Part shown: piece by piece, positions 55,668 to 63,711 of the stretch
How positions within the stretch are numbered: position 1 is the stretch's first letter
Layout of the letters: the number at the start of each line of letters is the position of its first letter
Assembly (NCBI RefSeq): GCF_023954305.1
Contig: NZ_JAMLIG010000001.1
Span: 2,232,001-2,296,000 of the forward strand
DNA: 64,000 nt
Source: Mesorhizobium sp.
Lineage (GTDB): Bacteria; Pseudomonadota; Alphaproteobacteria; Rhizobiales; Rhizobiaceae
Direction: 5' to 3'
Made by a program: the position numbers and the translations under genes
Notes under the pieces: generated by a model
What the model was told of the DNA's origin: nothing
Databases searched by the model: none
The model's input: only the letters and a program-made list of their open reading frames with translations

Positions 55668-55683
55668 TATCATATATCAAAAA
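55668..55683. promoter_or_regulatory. Candidate regulon operator, second binding protein
   Basis: TATCATATATCAAAAA is the exact reverse complement of the 16-mer at 49980-49995. A -35-like TTGACA lies 19 bases upstream, so the site would overlap the -10 region, as expected for a repressor site. Confidence 0.65.
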
Positions 55684-55715
55684 TAAGCCTGAGCACTCAA
55701 ACAAGGGGTAAAGTC

Positions 55716-57332
55716 ATGCAGATAAGAAGGTATGTCCGGGCGCATTTGGTGCGCACAGCGCTCGTCGCCGTAACTGTCCTTGGAGCCGCAGTCTCGACGG
55801 TCTCTTGGCGGCCCGCGATGGCTCAAGAGCAGCCGCTGATAATCGCGCGCAATCTGGCGATAAACTCGCTCGATCCGGCGCGAACCGCCTGCGACACATG
55901 CAATATTTTCATGTCGGTGACCTACGAGACCCTTGTCCGGCTCGGCAACGACAACAAGACGATCGAGCCAGGGGTGGCGGAAAAGTGGGAGGCAAACGGC
56001 GACAGCACCGTCTTCACCTTCCGTCTCAATCCGAGCGCGGTATTCGCCGACGGCTCGCCCATCGAAGCCAAGGACGTAAAGTGGTCCTGGGAGAGGCTGG
56101 TCAATCTGCAGGCCAGCATGTCCTGGTTGTTCGAGGACGTGAAGTCGATCGAGAGTCCCGACAATCACACCGTCATCGTCACGTTGACGAAGCCCGACTC
56201 GGAGTTTCTGGGCAAGATCATCGCGCCCTATGCCGGCGTCGTGAACAGCGATGTGGCTGCCGCGAATGGCGCCAAGGCCGAGAAATCGGAAGCCGCCAAC
56301 GACACGGCCGAGCCATGGTTCCTTGCCAATTCCGCCGGCAGCGGACCGTACACGCTTGCCGCCTACTCTCCCGACAATGAACTGCGCTTCAAGCGAAACG
56401 ATCGCTATTGGAAGCAGGCACCTGCCATCGACGAGATTGTGTTCCGGCAGGTCAAGGACTCGATCGCCCAGGCCCAGGCATTGATGAGCGGCGCCGTCGA
56501 CATCGCCATGGAAATCGCGCCGGATACGGCAAAGACGATCGCGGCGCCAGGTCTGGTCGTCGAGTCGGTCCCTGCCTACCAGTTCCTGTACATGGCGTTG
56601 AGCGCCGGCGCCAAGGGCAATCCTCCGCTCACCCAACCGGTCAGGCAGGCGATCGGCTATGCGATCGACTACCAGAAGCTGATCGACTTCACGCTCGGCG
56701 GCGCGGGGCAGCTCATTCCGGTGGCGATTCCCAACGGGTTCCCGGGCACCGAGGGCCTGCCGGTCCCCGAGTATGATGTCCAGAAGGCGAAGGACCTGCT
56801 CGCCTCGGCCGGCTTCGCGGACGGGTTCGAGATGGAAGCCGTCTTTCCGAACGAGAACTACTATGGGGTCGACATGGCGACGCTGATGCAGTTCCTGCAG
56901 CAGGAGCTCGCGAAGGTGAACATCCGCTTGCAGCTCAAGCCGGTGACTTTCCCGGTGTGGCTCGAGACGGTCAAGGGCGAGGGTACGCCCATCACGGCCT
57001 CCTTCTATTCGCCCGACTATTTCGGCTCGGACCAGTATATTCGCGTGTTCGCCATGTATCCCGGGACTCGCTGGCATACGCGTTCCGGCGCGGAACGTGC
57101 GAAAGACGTGACGAACCTGCGTGAGAAGGAGCTGCTGGACAAGGCAGTCGCGTCGTCGGCCGAGGATCGTGACCGAATCTACCATGAGATCGCCCTTGAG
57201 ATGATCAAGGACCGGGTCATCATCCCGCTCGTCAGCCCGAACGTGGTCTTGGCCTACAACGAGAAGGTGGCGGGCATGCGGTATAGCGTCATACAGCTCA
57301 TTCCCCTTCAGGAACTGTCCTACAAGAAGTAG
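55716..57332 (+). CDS. Peptide/nickel-type ABC substrate-binding protein (second importer)
   Basis: This 538-residue family 5 binding protein has a Sec signal peptide (about 36 residues, core TALVAVTVLGAAVSTV, cleavage after AMAQ). The domain includes TYETLVRLGNDNKTIEPGVAE and DGSPIEAKDVKWSWERL. It differs much in sequence from the first receptor (different export signal and segments), so it is not a recent duplicate. The ATG follows AAGGGGTAAAGTC. Confidence 0.93.
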   Translation: MQIRRYVRAHLVRTALVAVTVLGAAVSTVSWRPAMAQEQPLIIARNLAINSLDPARTACDTCNIFMSVTYETLVRLGNDNKTIEPGVAEKWEANGDSTVFTFRLNPSAVFADGSPIEAKDVKWSWERLVNLQASMSWLFEDVKSIESPDNHTVIVTLTKPDSEFLGKIIAPYAGVVNSDVAAANGAKAEKSEAANDTAEPWFLANSAGSGPYTLAAYSPDNELRFKRNDRYWKQAPAIDEIVFRQVKDSIAQAQALMSGAVDIAMEIAPDTAKTIAAPGLVVESVPAYQFLYMALSAGAKGNPPLTQPVRQAIGYAIDYQKLIDFTLGGAGQLIPVAIPNGFPGTEGLPVPEYDVQKAKDLLASAGFADGFEMEAVFPNENYYGVDMATLMQFLQQELAKVNIRLQLKPVTFPVWLETVKGEGTPITASFYSPDYFGSDQYIRVFAMYPGTRWHTRSGAERAKDVTNLREKELLDKAVASSAEDRDRIYHEIALEMIKDRVIIPLVSPNVVLAYNEKVAGMRYSVIQLIPLQELSYKK

Positions 57333-57368
57333 TGTCCGATCGGGAGAAACAGCCAGAGTGTCGTCGAC

Positions 57369-58388
57369 ATGAGCGCCTACAGTTATGTTCTTCAACGTCT
57401 GGCTGGACTCCCGTTCCTCCTGATCGGTGTCGTCACCGTCGCCTTCCTGCTGTCTCAGATCGCTCCGGCGGAACCGCTTGCCTCGATCCTGTCGGAGCGT
57501 CAGCTCAGCAACCCGGAAGCGGTCGCTGCCGCCAAGGCCCGCTGGGGTCTCGATCGTGGACCGGTCGAGCAGTATCTGTACTATGTCAGGAATGTCTTCC
57601 TCGGTGACCTCGGCATATCGTTTCGGACGAAGCAGCCGGTTCTGCACGATCTGTCGACCCGGCTGCCCGCCACGATCGAACTCGTCGTCGCCGCGCTGCT
57701 CTTCGGCGTGAGTTCGGGAATCGTGCTTGGGGTGCTGGCCGCCCGTTTCCGGGATACGTGGATTGACCAAATCGTGCGCCTTTTCGCGCTGTTCGGATCC
57801 TCGCTACCGGTTTTCTGGTCGGGACTCGCCGCAATGTCGATCTTCACGGTTCATCTCGGCTGGCTGCCTGGACCCGGCCGAATGAACCCTCGCGCGGCGG
57901 CGATCGACCCGATAACCGGTTTCAACACGGTCGATACCCTGCTCAGAGGCAACCTTTCGGCCTTCGGCGACGCGCTCGCCCATCTCGTCCTCCCGGCAAT
58001 CATCCTCGGCTGGGCGACGACCGGCATCATCTCGAGGCTCGTGCGGGCCAGCATGCTCGACGTTCTGGGTCAGAATTATATCCTCATGGCCAAGTCCAAG
58101 GGCGCCGGCGGTGTACGCATCCTTTTCCACCACGCTCTGCGCAATGCGCTGCTGCCGGCGGTCACGGTGATCGGGTATTCGTTTGCCTTCCTCCTCACCG
58201 GTGCGGTTCTGACCGAAACAATCTTTTCATGGCCGGGCGTCGGATCCTATGCCGTCGCTTCCGCGCGCGCGCTCGACTACCCCGCCATCATGGGAGTGAC
58301 CATGTTGGGGGGAGCGGTGTTCATCCTGACCAATCTCGCAACCGATCTCGCTTACGTGCTGATCGATCCGCGCATCAAGCTCCAGTAG
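57369..58388 (+). CDS. Opp/Dpp-type ABC transporter permease 1 (second importer)
   Basis: This 339-residue permease has the DppB layout: YVLQRLAGLPFLLIGVVTVAF at the N-terminus, a periplasmic stretch with NPEAVAAAKARWGLDR, and the EAA loop in MAKSKGAGGVRILFHHALRN. It follows the second binding protein after 36 bp. Confidence 0.93.
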   Translation: MSAYSYVLQRLAGLPFLLIGVVTVAFLLSQIAPAEPLASILSERQLSNPEAVAAAKARWGLDRGPVEQYLYYVRNVFLGDLGISFRTKQPVLHDLSTRLPATIELVVAALLFGVSSGIVLGVLAARFRDTWIDQIVRLFALFGSSLPVFWSGLAAMSIFTVHLGWLPGPGRMNPRAAAIDPITGFNTVDTLLRGNLSAFGDALAHLVLPAIILGWATTGIISRLVRASMLDVLGQNYILMAKSKGAGGVRILFHHALRNALLPAVTVIGYSFAFLLTGAVLTETIFSWPGVGSYAVASARALDYPAIMGVTMLGGAVFILTNLATDLAYVLIDPRIKLQ

Positions 58389-58401
58389 GATCGGTTTCCC
58401 C

Positions 58402-59253
58402 ATGGCAGCCACCGCAGCCTATTCTCCAAAACAGTCCCGGCGATCGCGCCATCTCTGGAGCGTCGTTCCAGGCCATGTCGGCATCGCCATCATCTGCTTC
58501 TGGATCGTCGCCGCGCTGACCGCCCGCTTCTGGATACCGTATTCAACCTTCGACATGGTGGGGCCGCGTCTCAGTCCTCCCAGCATGGAACATCTGTTCG
58601 GAACCGACAGCCTCGGCCGCGACGTGTTCTCCCGAACGATGAGTGGCGCGGCATATTCCATCCCGATAGCGTTCATCGTCGTCGCGGCCGGGGCGTTCGT
58701 CGGCTGCACGCTCGGCGCACTGGCCGGCTTTCTCGGCGGCTGGACGAACGCGGTGGTGATGCGGCTCGTAGATGTGACGCTGTCTTTTCCGCCGATGCTC
58801 TTGGCGATGGCCGTCGCGGCCTCGTTCGGTCCCGGCCTCGCGACAGCGGCGGCGGCGATGATCGCCGTGTGGTGGCCGCTCTACGCGCGTCTCATGCATG
58901 CGCAGGTATTGAGCGTGAAACGGATGGAACATGTCGAGGCCGCTATCGCTTCCGGCGCTCGCCCGGGGCGCCTGCTTATCGGGCATATCCTCCCGCTTTG
59001 CTGGACGCCGATCCTGATCAACGCGACGATGGATTTCGGGCAGGTCGTATTGTTGGCCGCCGCCCTCAGCTTTATCGGTCTCGGTGCCGCGCCACCGACC
59101 CCGGAATGGGGCTCGATGGTTTCTGACGGAGCGGTCAACTACTATTTCTGGTGGATCGCGGCGGCTCCCGGCATCGCCGTCCTGACTGTCGTTCTCGCCC
59201 TTAATTTCGTCGGCGACAGGGTGCGCGATATTCTCGACCCGCGGAAGCAATAG
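58402..59253 (+). CDS. Opp/Dpp-type ABC transporter permease 2 (second importer)
   Basis: This 283-residue permease is the DppC type, with FGTDSLGRDVFSRTMSGA near residue 69 and the EAA loop VEAAIASGARPGRLLIGHILP. The ATG lies 13 bases after the first permease stop. It ends two bases before the first ATPase gene. Confidence 0.93.
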   Translation: MAATAAYSPKQSRRSRHLWSVVPGHVGIAIICFWIVAALTARFWIPYSTFDMVGPRLSPPSMEHLFGTDSLGRDVFSRTMSGAAYSIPIAFIVVAAGAFVGCTLGALAGFLGGWTNAVVMRLVDVTLSFPPMLLAMAVAASFGPGLATAAAAMIAVWWPLYARLMHAQVLSVKRMEHVEAAIASGARPGRLLIGHILPLCWTPILINATMDFGQVVLLAAALSFIGLGAAPPTPEWGSMVSDGAVNYYFWWIAAAPGIAVLTVVLALNFVGDRVRDILDPRKQ

Positions 59254-59255
59254 AC

Positions 59256-60254
59256 ATGAGCGAGATTCTGCTTGAGATGAGGGGAATCGCCGTCGCTTTC
59301 GCCGGGATGGGAGAGAAGAAGTCCGTTCGTGACGTGAGCCTCAGCATCGCCCCAGGCGAAACCGTCAGCATCGTGGGCGAGTCGGGGTCGGGCAAGAGCG
59401 TCAGCATGCGGGCGGTCATGGGGCTGCTGCCGGATTCGGCGATCGTCTCGGGCTCCGCCAGATTTATGGGCCAGGAACTCATTGGCGCAGAGACGCAGAC
59501 TTTGCGGCGAGTACGTGGCTCTCGGATTGCGATGATCTTCCAGGATCCCCTTACCGCGCTCAATCCCCTCCTGACCATCGGCGACCAGGTCGTCGAAGCG
59601 ATTCGCATCCACAATCCGGACGTCTCGCTGCGGCAGGGACGGGAACGGGCACTGAAGCTCTTGAAGGATGTCGCAATCCCGTTTCCCGAAAAACGCCTCG
59701 ACCAATATCCCCACGAGTTTTCCGGCGGCATGCGCCAGCGCATCGTGATCGCGATCGCGATCGCCAACAAGCCGGATCTGATCATTGCCGACGAGCCCAC
59801 GACGGCGCTGGACGTCACCGTGCAGGCCGAAATCCTCGATCTGCTGCGTCAGCTCTGCAGACAAAACGGGGCAGGGCTGGTGCTTATCACCCATGACCTC
59901 GGCGTGGTGGCCGGAATGGCGGAGCGAGTCTACGTCATGTACGCGGGCTCGATCGTGGAAGCTGCTGCGGTCGATGACATTTTCGACCGCCCGGCACACC
60001 CCTATACACGCGGATTGCTCGGGTCCTTGCCGAACATGGACAAACATTCGAGGCGCCTGTCGGACATTGGCGGCAGCCCGCCGACGGCGAATGCCCTGCC
60101 CCCGGGCTGCGCGTTCCACCCAAGATGCGCCTTCGCGGAAGCGATTTGCGCGAAAGAGGCCCCGTCGCTCCAGTCATACGCCGCGTCGCAGGTCGCCTGT
60201 CATCTCGCGGGACGCCTGCCTTCTTTCGGGACAGAAATCGAGACCGCATGCTGA
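59256..60254 (+). CDS. Opp/Dpp-type ABC transporter ATPase D (second importer)
   Basis: This 332-residue ATPase has Walker A GESGSGKSVSMRAVM, signature FSGGMRQRIVIAIAI and Walker B LIIADEPTTALDVT. The family extension with cysteines is in PPGCAFHPRCAFAEAIC. The Walker A has Ser rather than the usual Cys after GES; both occur. Confidence 0.95.
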   Translation: MSEILLEMRGIAVAFAGMGEKKSVRDVSLSIAPGETVSIVGESGSGKSVSMRAVMGLLPDSAIVSGSARFMGQELIGAETQTLRRVRGSRIAMIFQDPLTALNPLLTIGDQVVEAIRIHNPDVSLRQGRERALKLLKDVAIPFPEKRLDQYPHEFSGGMRQRIVIAIAIANKPDLIIADEPTTALDVTVQAEILDLLRQLCRQNGAGLVLITHDLGVVAGMAERVYVMYAGSIVEAAAVDDIFDRPAHPYTRGLLGSLPNMDKHSRRLSDIGGSPPTANALPPGCAFHPRCAFAEAICAKEAPSLQSYAASQVACHLAGRLPSFGTEIETAC

Positions 60255-61273
60255 AAGAGATGTCAGTGAAACCCGATCTGTCAGCGACCGGAAGCGGCGA
60301 GCCTTCGCTTCTTTCCGTGCGCGACCTGACCAAGGACTTTGCCTCCACCGGCATTTTTGCGCTGGGCAAGCGCAGTCCCCCTATTCGAGCGGTCGCTGGT
60401 GTTTCCTTCGACGTGTGGCACGGAGAAACGCTTGGACTGGTTGGCGAGTCGGGATGCGGGAAGTCCACCTTGGCCCGATGCATCCTGCGATTGATCGAGC
60501 CGACGTCCGGCTCCGTGTCGCTGGAGGGCGTAGACCTCGCCAGTCTCGATGCCGAAGGCATGCGCGCCCAGCGCAGGCATCTTCAGGTCGTCTTTCAGGA
60601 TCCCTACGCATCCCTCCACCCCCGATTCCGGATACGCGACATCATTGCCGAACCGCTCCGGCTGACCGACCTCGGTCGCCGCGCCGTAACCGATCGCGTC
60701 AATGAACTGGTCGACCTGGTAAAACTCAGCCGCGAACATCTGGACCGCTATCCGCACGAGCTCTCCGGCGGACAGAGGCAGCGCGTCGGCATAGCGCGAG
60801 CGTTGTCGCTGGACCCCAAGCTGATCCTCCTGGACGAACCCGTGTCGGCGCTGGACGTGTCGATCCAAGCGGGTATCCTCAACCTGCTGATGGATCTGCA
60901 GGAGCGGCTCGGGCATTCCTATTTGTTCGTCGCGCACAATCTGTCGACCGTCAGGCACATCGCGGATCGTGTGGCGGTCATGTATCTCGGCAAGATCGTC
61001 GAGATCGCTCCGACCGAGCAGCTCTTCAGCGCGCCGCGCCACCCCTACACGACCGCTCTGCTGTCAGCCGTACCGATCCCGAATCCCAAACTCGAGCGGC
61101 AGCGCCGACGGATCGTGTTGTCCGGCGAAATCCCGAGTCCAGCCGCGCCTCCAAGCGGTTGTCGTTTCCGGACCAGGTGCTGGAAAGCCCAGGAAATCTG
61201 CTCGACAAAGGAACCCGCCTTGCGGCCGGATGGTGCGACGTTCCATGCGTGTCATTTCCCGCAACCGGCCTAA
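60248..61273 (+). CDS. Opp/Dpp-type ABC transporter ATPase F (second importer)
   Basis: This 341-residue ATPase has Walker A GESGCGKSTLARCIL, signature LSGGQRQRVGIARAL and Walker B LILLDEPVSALDVS. The cysteine-rich extension PPSGCRFRTRCWKAQEIC is present. The ATG at 60248 overlaps the previous stop by seven bases. Its stop codon (TAA, 61271-61273) falls within the left end of a dispersed repeat. Confidence 0.95.
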   Translation: MLKEMSVKPDLSATGSGEPSLLSVRDLTKDFASTGIFALGKRSPPIRAVAGVSFDVWHGETLGLVGESGCGKSTLARCILRLIEPTSGSVSLEGVDLASLDAEGMRAQRRHLQVVFQDPYASLHPRFRIRDIIAEPLRLTDLGRRAVTDRVNELVDLVKLSREHLDRYPHELSGGQRQRVGIARALSLDPKLILLDEPVSALDVSIQAGILNLLMDLQERLGHSYLFVAHNLSTVRHIADRVAVMYLGKIVEIAPTEQLFSAPRHPYTTALLSAVPIPNPKLERQRRRIVLSGEIPSPAAPPSGCRFRTRCWKAQEICSTKEPALRPDGATFHACHFPQPA

Positions 61274-61416
61274 GCAATGTCCGACCAGGTTGAACCGTTC
61301 TGCCGGGTGGATTCGCGCCAAATCCTTCCGTCTTCGGACTTGGCCGTGCCACCAGCACGACCACGCCGAAGACCTCGATCTTGGCCCGAATTTCAACATG
61401 GTCGGACATAGTCCTA
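61270..61416. repeat. Dispersed repeat, family B, copy 2 (long form)
   Basis: About 147 bases begin at CTAAGCAATGTCCGACC and end with a near-inverted copy of the same sequence, sharing 17 of 18 bases in ATGTCCGACCAGGTTGAA versus its partner. The first 31 or so bases match family B copy 1 at 25897-25949. The interior between the ends is unique. The stop codon of the upstream gene lies inside it. Confidence 0.75.
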
Positions 61417-61537
61417 GCGCCGGGAGGCGCCTGCGGTCCGACCTCCCCGTTCGTTCGGGTGTGGCCGGAAAGGCTCTAGCGGGTGGCGTTTGGAAAGTGA
61501 TATGCTTTTCAAACAATTCTTCGAAGGGGAGGCGAAG

Positions 61538-61600
61538 ATGACATTGCCCATCCTTCGATCCTCGCGCATTCAGGCATTTGCCAAGGCTAGATACCCGTGA
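61538..61600 (+). CDS. 20-residue leader ORF coupled to the GntR gene
   Basis: A small frame begins at ATG 61538 behind a strong GGGGAGG and ends with TGA at 61598-61600, overlapping the GTG start of the regulator (GTGA). It encodes a basic 20-residue peptide beginning MTLPILRSSR. It could be a leader peptide that couples or controls translation of the regulator, or the start of that gene could have been shifted. It is too short to judge by composition. Confidence 0.45.
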   Translation: MTLPILRSSRIQAFAKARYP

Positions 61601-62358
61601 TTTACGCTGCAGCCGCGGACTCGGAAGATCTCGCGCACAGCGACGTCAGCCGCGACAGTCTTTCGGATCAGATCTATGCGAGGTTGCGCGTCGCGTTGAT
61701 GACCGGACAGTACGAGCCGGGGAGCAAACTGAACATCCGGAAGCTTGCCGCGAGCTACGACATGTCGCCAACTCCGGTGCGCGAGGCGATATTTCAGCTC
61801 GTTCGCGAAGGGGCCCTGGAACTCAGGCTGGGTCATCAGCCTCGCATCCCCGTTTTGAGCATACCCCAGTACATCAACATCCGGGAAACGAGAGCTCCGT
61901 TGGAGCGTCTGGCTGCCGAATTGGGTGCGGTCCGGATCAAAGAGGACGACATCGAAAAGCTGAAGGTCCTGCACGAGAAATTCATCGAATCGGAAAAGGC
62001 CCTGCACTTCAAGGAAGCGCTCGCTGCCAACCAGGAGTTCCACTTCACCATCTACCGGGCCGCGGACAACGATGTCCTCGTTCGCGTGATCGAGAATCTC
62101 TGGTTGCTGGCCGGCCCCTTCGTGAACAACCAGTATCCGCTGGAGAAGGAGTCGGCCCCGCGCGTGCACCCGCACGTTCTGATCATCGATGCGCTGACGA
62201 GAAGGTCGCCTGCGGAGGCGGGAGAGCTTGTCGTCCGCGATCTTCGCGAGGGGTCGTATGCGATTCTCGAGAAGCTGAAAAAAGCCTCAACTCCGCGACC
62301 GGCGAGCGGACGGACTGCCCGACACGCGGTCAGAAGTAGGTCCGGATCGAACTCGTGA
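61597..62358 (+). CDS. GntR-family regulator, FCD domain
   Basis: This 253-residue protein has a winged helix (SLSDQIYARLRVALMTG, LAASYDMSPTPVREAIFQLV, about residues 21-72) and an FCD domain with ESEKALHFKEALAANQEFHFTIYRAADN and the C-terminal HPHVLIIDAL. It is the only regulator gene in the right-hand accessory region, and the likely protein that binds the shared AT-rich motif. The start is GTG. The 3' end overlaps the convergent PLP-enzyme gene by 29 bases. The effector is unknown. Confidence 0.92.
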   Translation: MIYAAAADSEDLAHSDVSRDSLSDQIYARLRVALMTGQYEPGSKLNIRKLAASYDMSPTPVREAIFQLVREGALELRLGHQPRIPVLSIPQYINIRETRAPLERLAAELGAVRIKEDDIEKLKVLHEKFIESEKALHFKEALAANQEFHFTIYRAADNDVLVRVIENLWLLAGPFVNNQYPLEKESAPRVHPHVLIIDALTRRSPAEAGELVVRDLREGSYAILEKLKKASTPRPASGRTARHAVRSRSGSNS

Positions 62359-63625
62359 CGTTGTAGTCGTCGTCCACGACGTGCATGACTCGCCATTTGT
62401 CGAACGTCAGACACGGATGCGAAATGCCGAAGCAGAGCAGATCGCCGACCTGGAGAGGCGAATCGGCTGGAACGGTCAAGTGCGCATGCTGGTCGTTGAG
62501 CCGCGTAACGATATGACCTTCCGCGACGGGTTGCGGTGTTCGTGCGCTGCCATCGGGCCTGAACCACTTGAGCAAGACGGGCTGATCGTCGTACGAAATG
62601 TCCCGCTTGCCGAACGCGGCGATTAATTTGTCGTTCTCCGGCCGCGATTGGGCATAGGCCCATACCTCCAACGCGGCTCGCGGGCCGCCGGGAGGGAGCT
62701 CGAGCTGCCCGCGATCGCGCAGGGCCTCTATCGCTTTCGCATACATGACCGAGTCGTGCGTGATGTAGCATCCGGACCGCAGCAGCACCTTTGCGGGACG
62801 CGACAGGCCCGCGGAGCCGAGCTTGTCTGCGACGATGTCGTAGAACGACGAGCCGCCGGCGCTGAGATGGATCTCTCCTGATGCGAACAGTCCGAGCTGG
62901 TCACAGTGCCGGGCGAGATCGACCATCCGGTCGAGCAGATCGTTGACGGGAGCAAGCGTTTCCTCGGAAGAGCCGGCTTTCAGCAATCCCTCGAAACCTT
63001 CGATCCCGCGCAGGTCCAGGTAAGGGCTGCGATGGATGGCGCCAGCAATAGCCAGCGCTTCGTCTTTCGTCCTGCAGCCGGTGCGCCCGCCGAGGTAGCC
63101 GAGTTCGACGAGAACGGTCAGCGGACGCTCGAGTCCGGCAGCAGCGGCGATGCGCTCGATGGCGTGAAAGTTGGCCATCGAGTCAATGAGGAACAGAAAT
63201 TCGAAGGACGCATCCCGAGCGGTCTCGTCGACCACATAGGATATGGCGGCCTTGCCGACGAGCTGGTTGGCGTAAAAAATTCGATTGTAACCGAAGCGGC
63301 GCGCGACGCGCAGCTGATGAATTGTCGAGACGGTAATGCCCCAAGCGCCGTCGTCCATCTGCAGCTGGAAAATGGCCGGGGCCATCGTCGTCTTGCCGTG
63401 GGGTGCGAGGTCGGCCCCGGTGCTTCCCAGGAACGACTTCATCCACGCGCTGTTGTTGCGCATGGCGCTTTCAATGAGGACAGCGCAGGGAAGCGGGATA
63501 TCTTCGGCGAGCACATTCCAGCCTTGCGAAGCGACATCGCTTGTATTCAGTGGCGCGGCCAGCGACGGCACGCCCTTGTCGAGTTCCGAAAGGGGGTCGT
63601 CGGCACTGTTGTGAATAGGGTTCAT
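62330..63625 (-). CDS. Amino-acid deaminase / D-serine-dehydratase-like PLP enzyme (fold type III)
   Basis: This 431-residue enzyme has PLP lysine K78 in APHGKTTMAP and a C-terminal metal site H403-P-C405 in SHPCLTFDKWR. The H-x-C pair matches zinc-dependent D-serine dehydratases and related deaminases, so its reaction probably differs from the first PLP enzyme in this region. Long insertions relative to the first are visible. The ATG has GAGGA upstream. Its end overlaps the GntR gene convergently by 29 bases. It follows the KDPG-aldolase-like gene on the same strand. Confidence 0.85.
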   Translation of the reverse strand: MNPIHNSADDPLSELDKGVPSLAAPLNTSDVASQGWNVLAEDIPLPCAVLIESAMRNNSAWMKSFLGSTGADLAPHGKTTMAPAIFQLQMDDGAWGITVSTIHQLRVARRFGYNRIFYANQLVGKAAISYVVDETARDASFEFLFLIDSMANFHAIERIAAAAGLERPLTVLVELGYLGGRTGCRTKDEALAIAGAIHRSPYLDLRGIEGFEGLLKAGSSEETLAPVNDLLDRMVDLARHCDQLGLFASGEIHLSAGGSSFYDIVADKLGSAGLSRPAKVLLRSGCYITHDSVMYAKAIEALRDRGQLELPPGGPRAALEVWAYAQSRPENDKLIAAFGKRDISYDDQPVLLKWFRPDGSARTPQPVAEGHIVTRLNDQHAHLTVPADSPLQVGDLLCFGISHPCLTFDKWRVMHVVDDDYNVTSSIRTYF

Positions 63626-63711
63626 ATCGTCCTCATCGTCGTCGCGGCCGGAACTCGTGGCTGTTTCAGGCAGGGCGAACCGGTGTTCGCGGGAACGGCC
63701 CTAGCTGCGCG

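Larger units (their letters stand above)
55410..55715. other. AT-rich divergent promoter region
   Basis: These 306 bases separate the SMP-30 gene and the second binding-protein gene and are clearly AT-rich. They hold the regulon motif at 55446-55456 and 55668-55683, a -35-like TTGACA at 55643-55648, and a GAGAATTCTC palindrome at 55414-55423. No credible protein-coding gene is seen. Confidence 0.6.
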
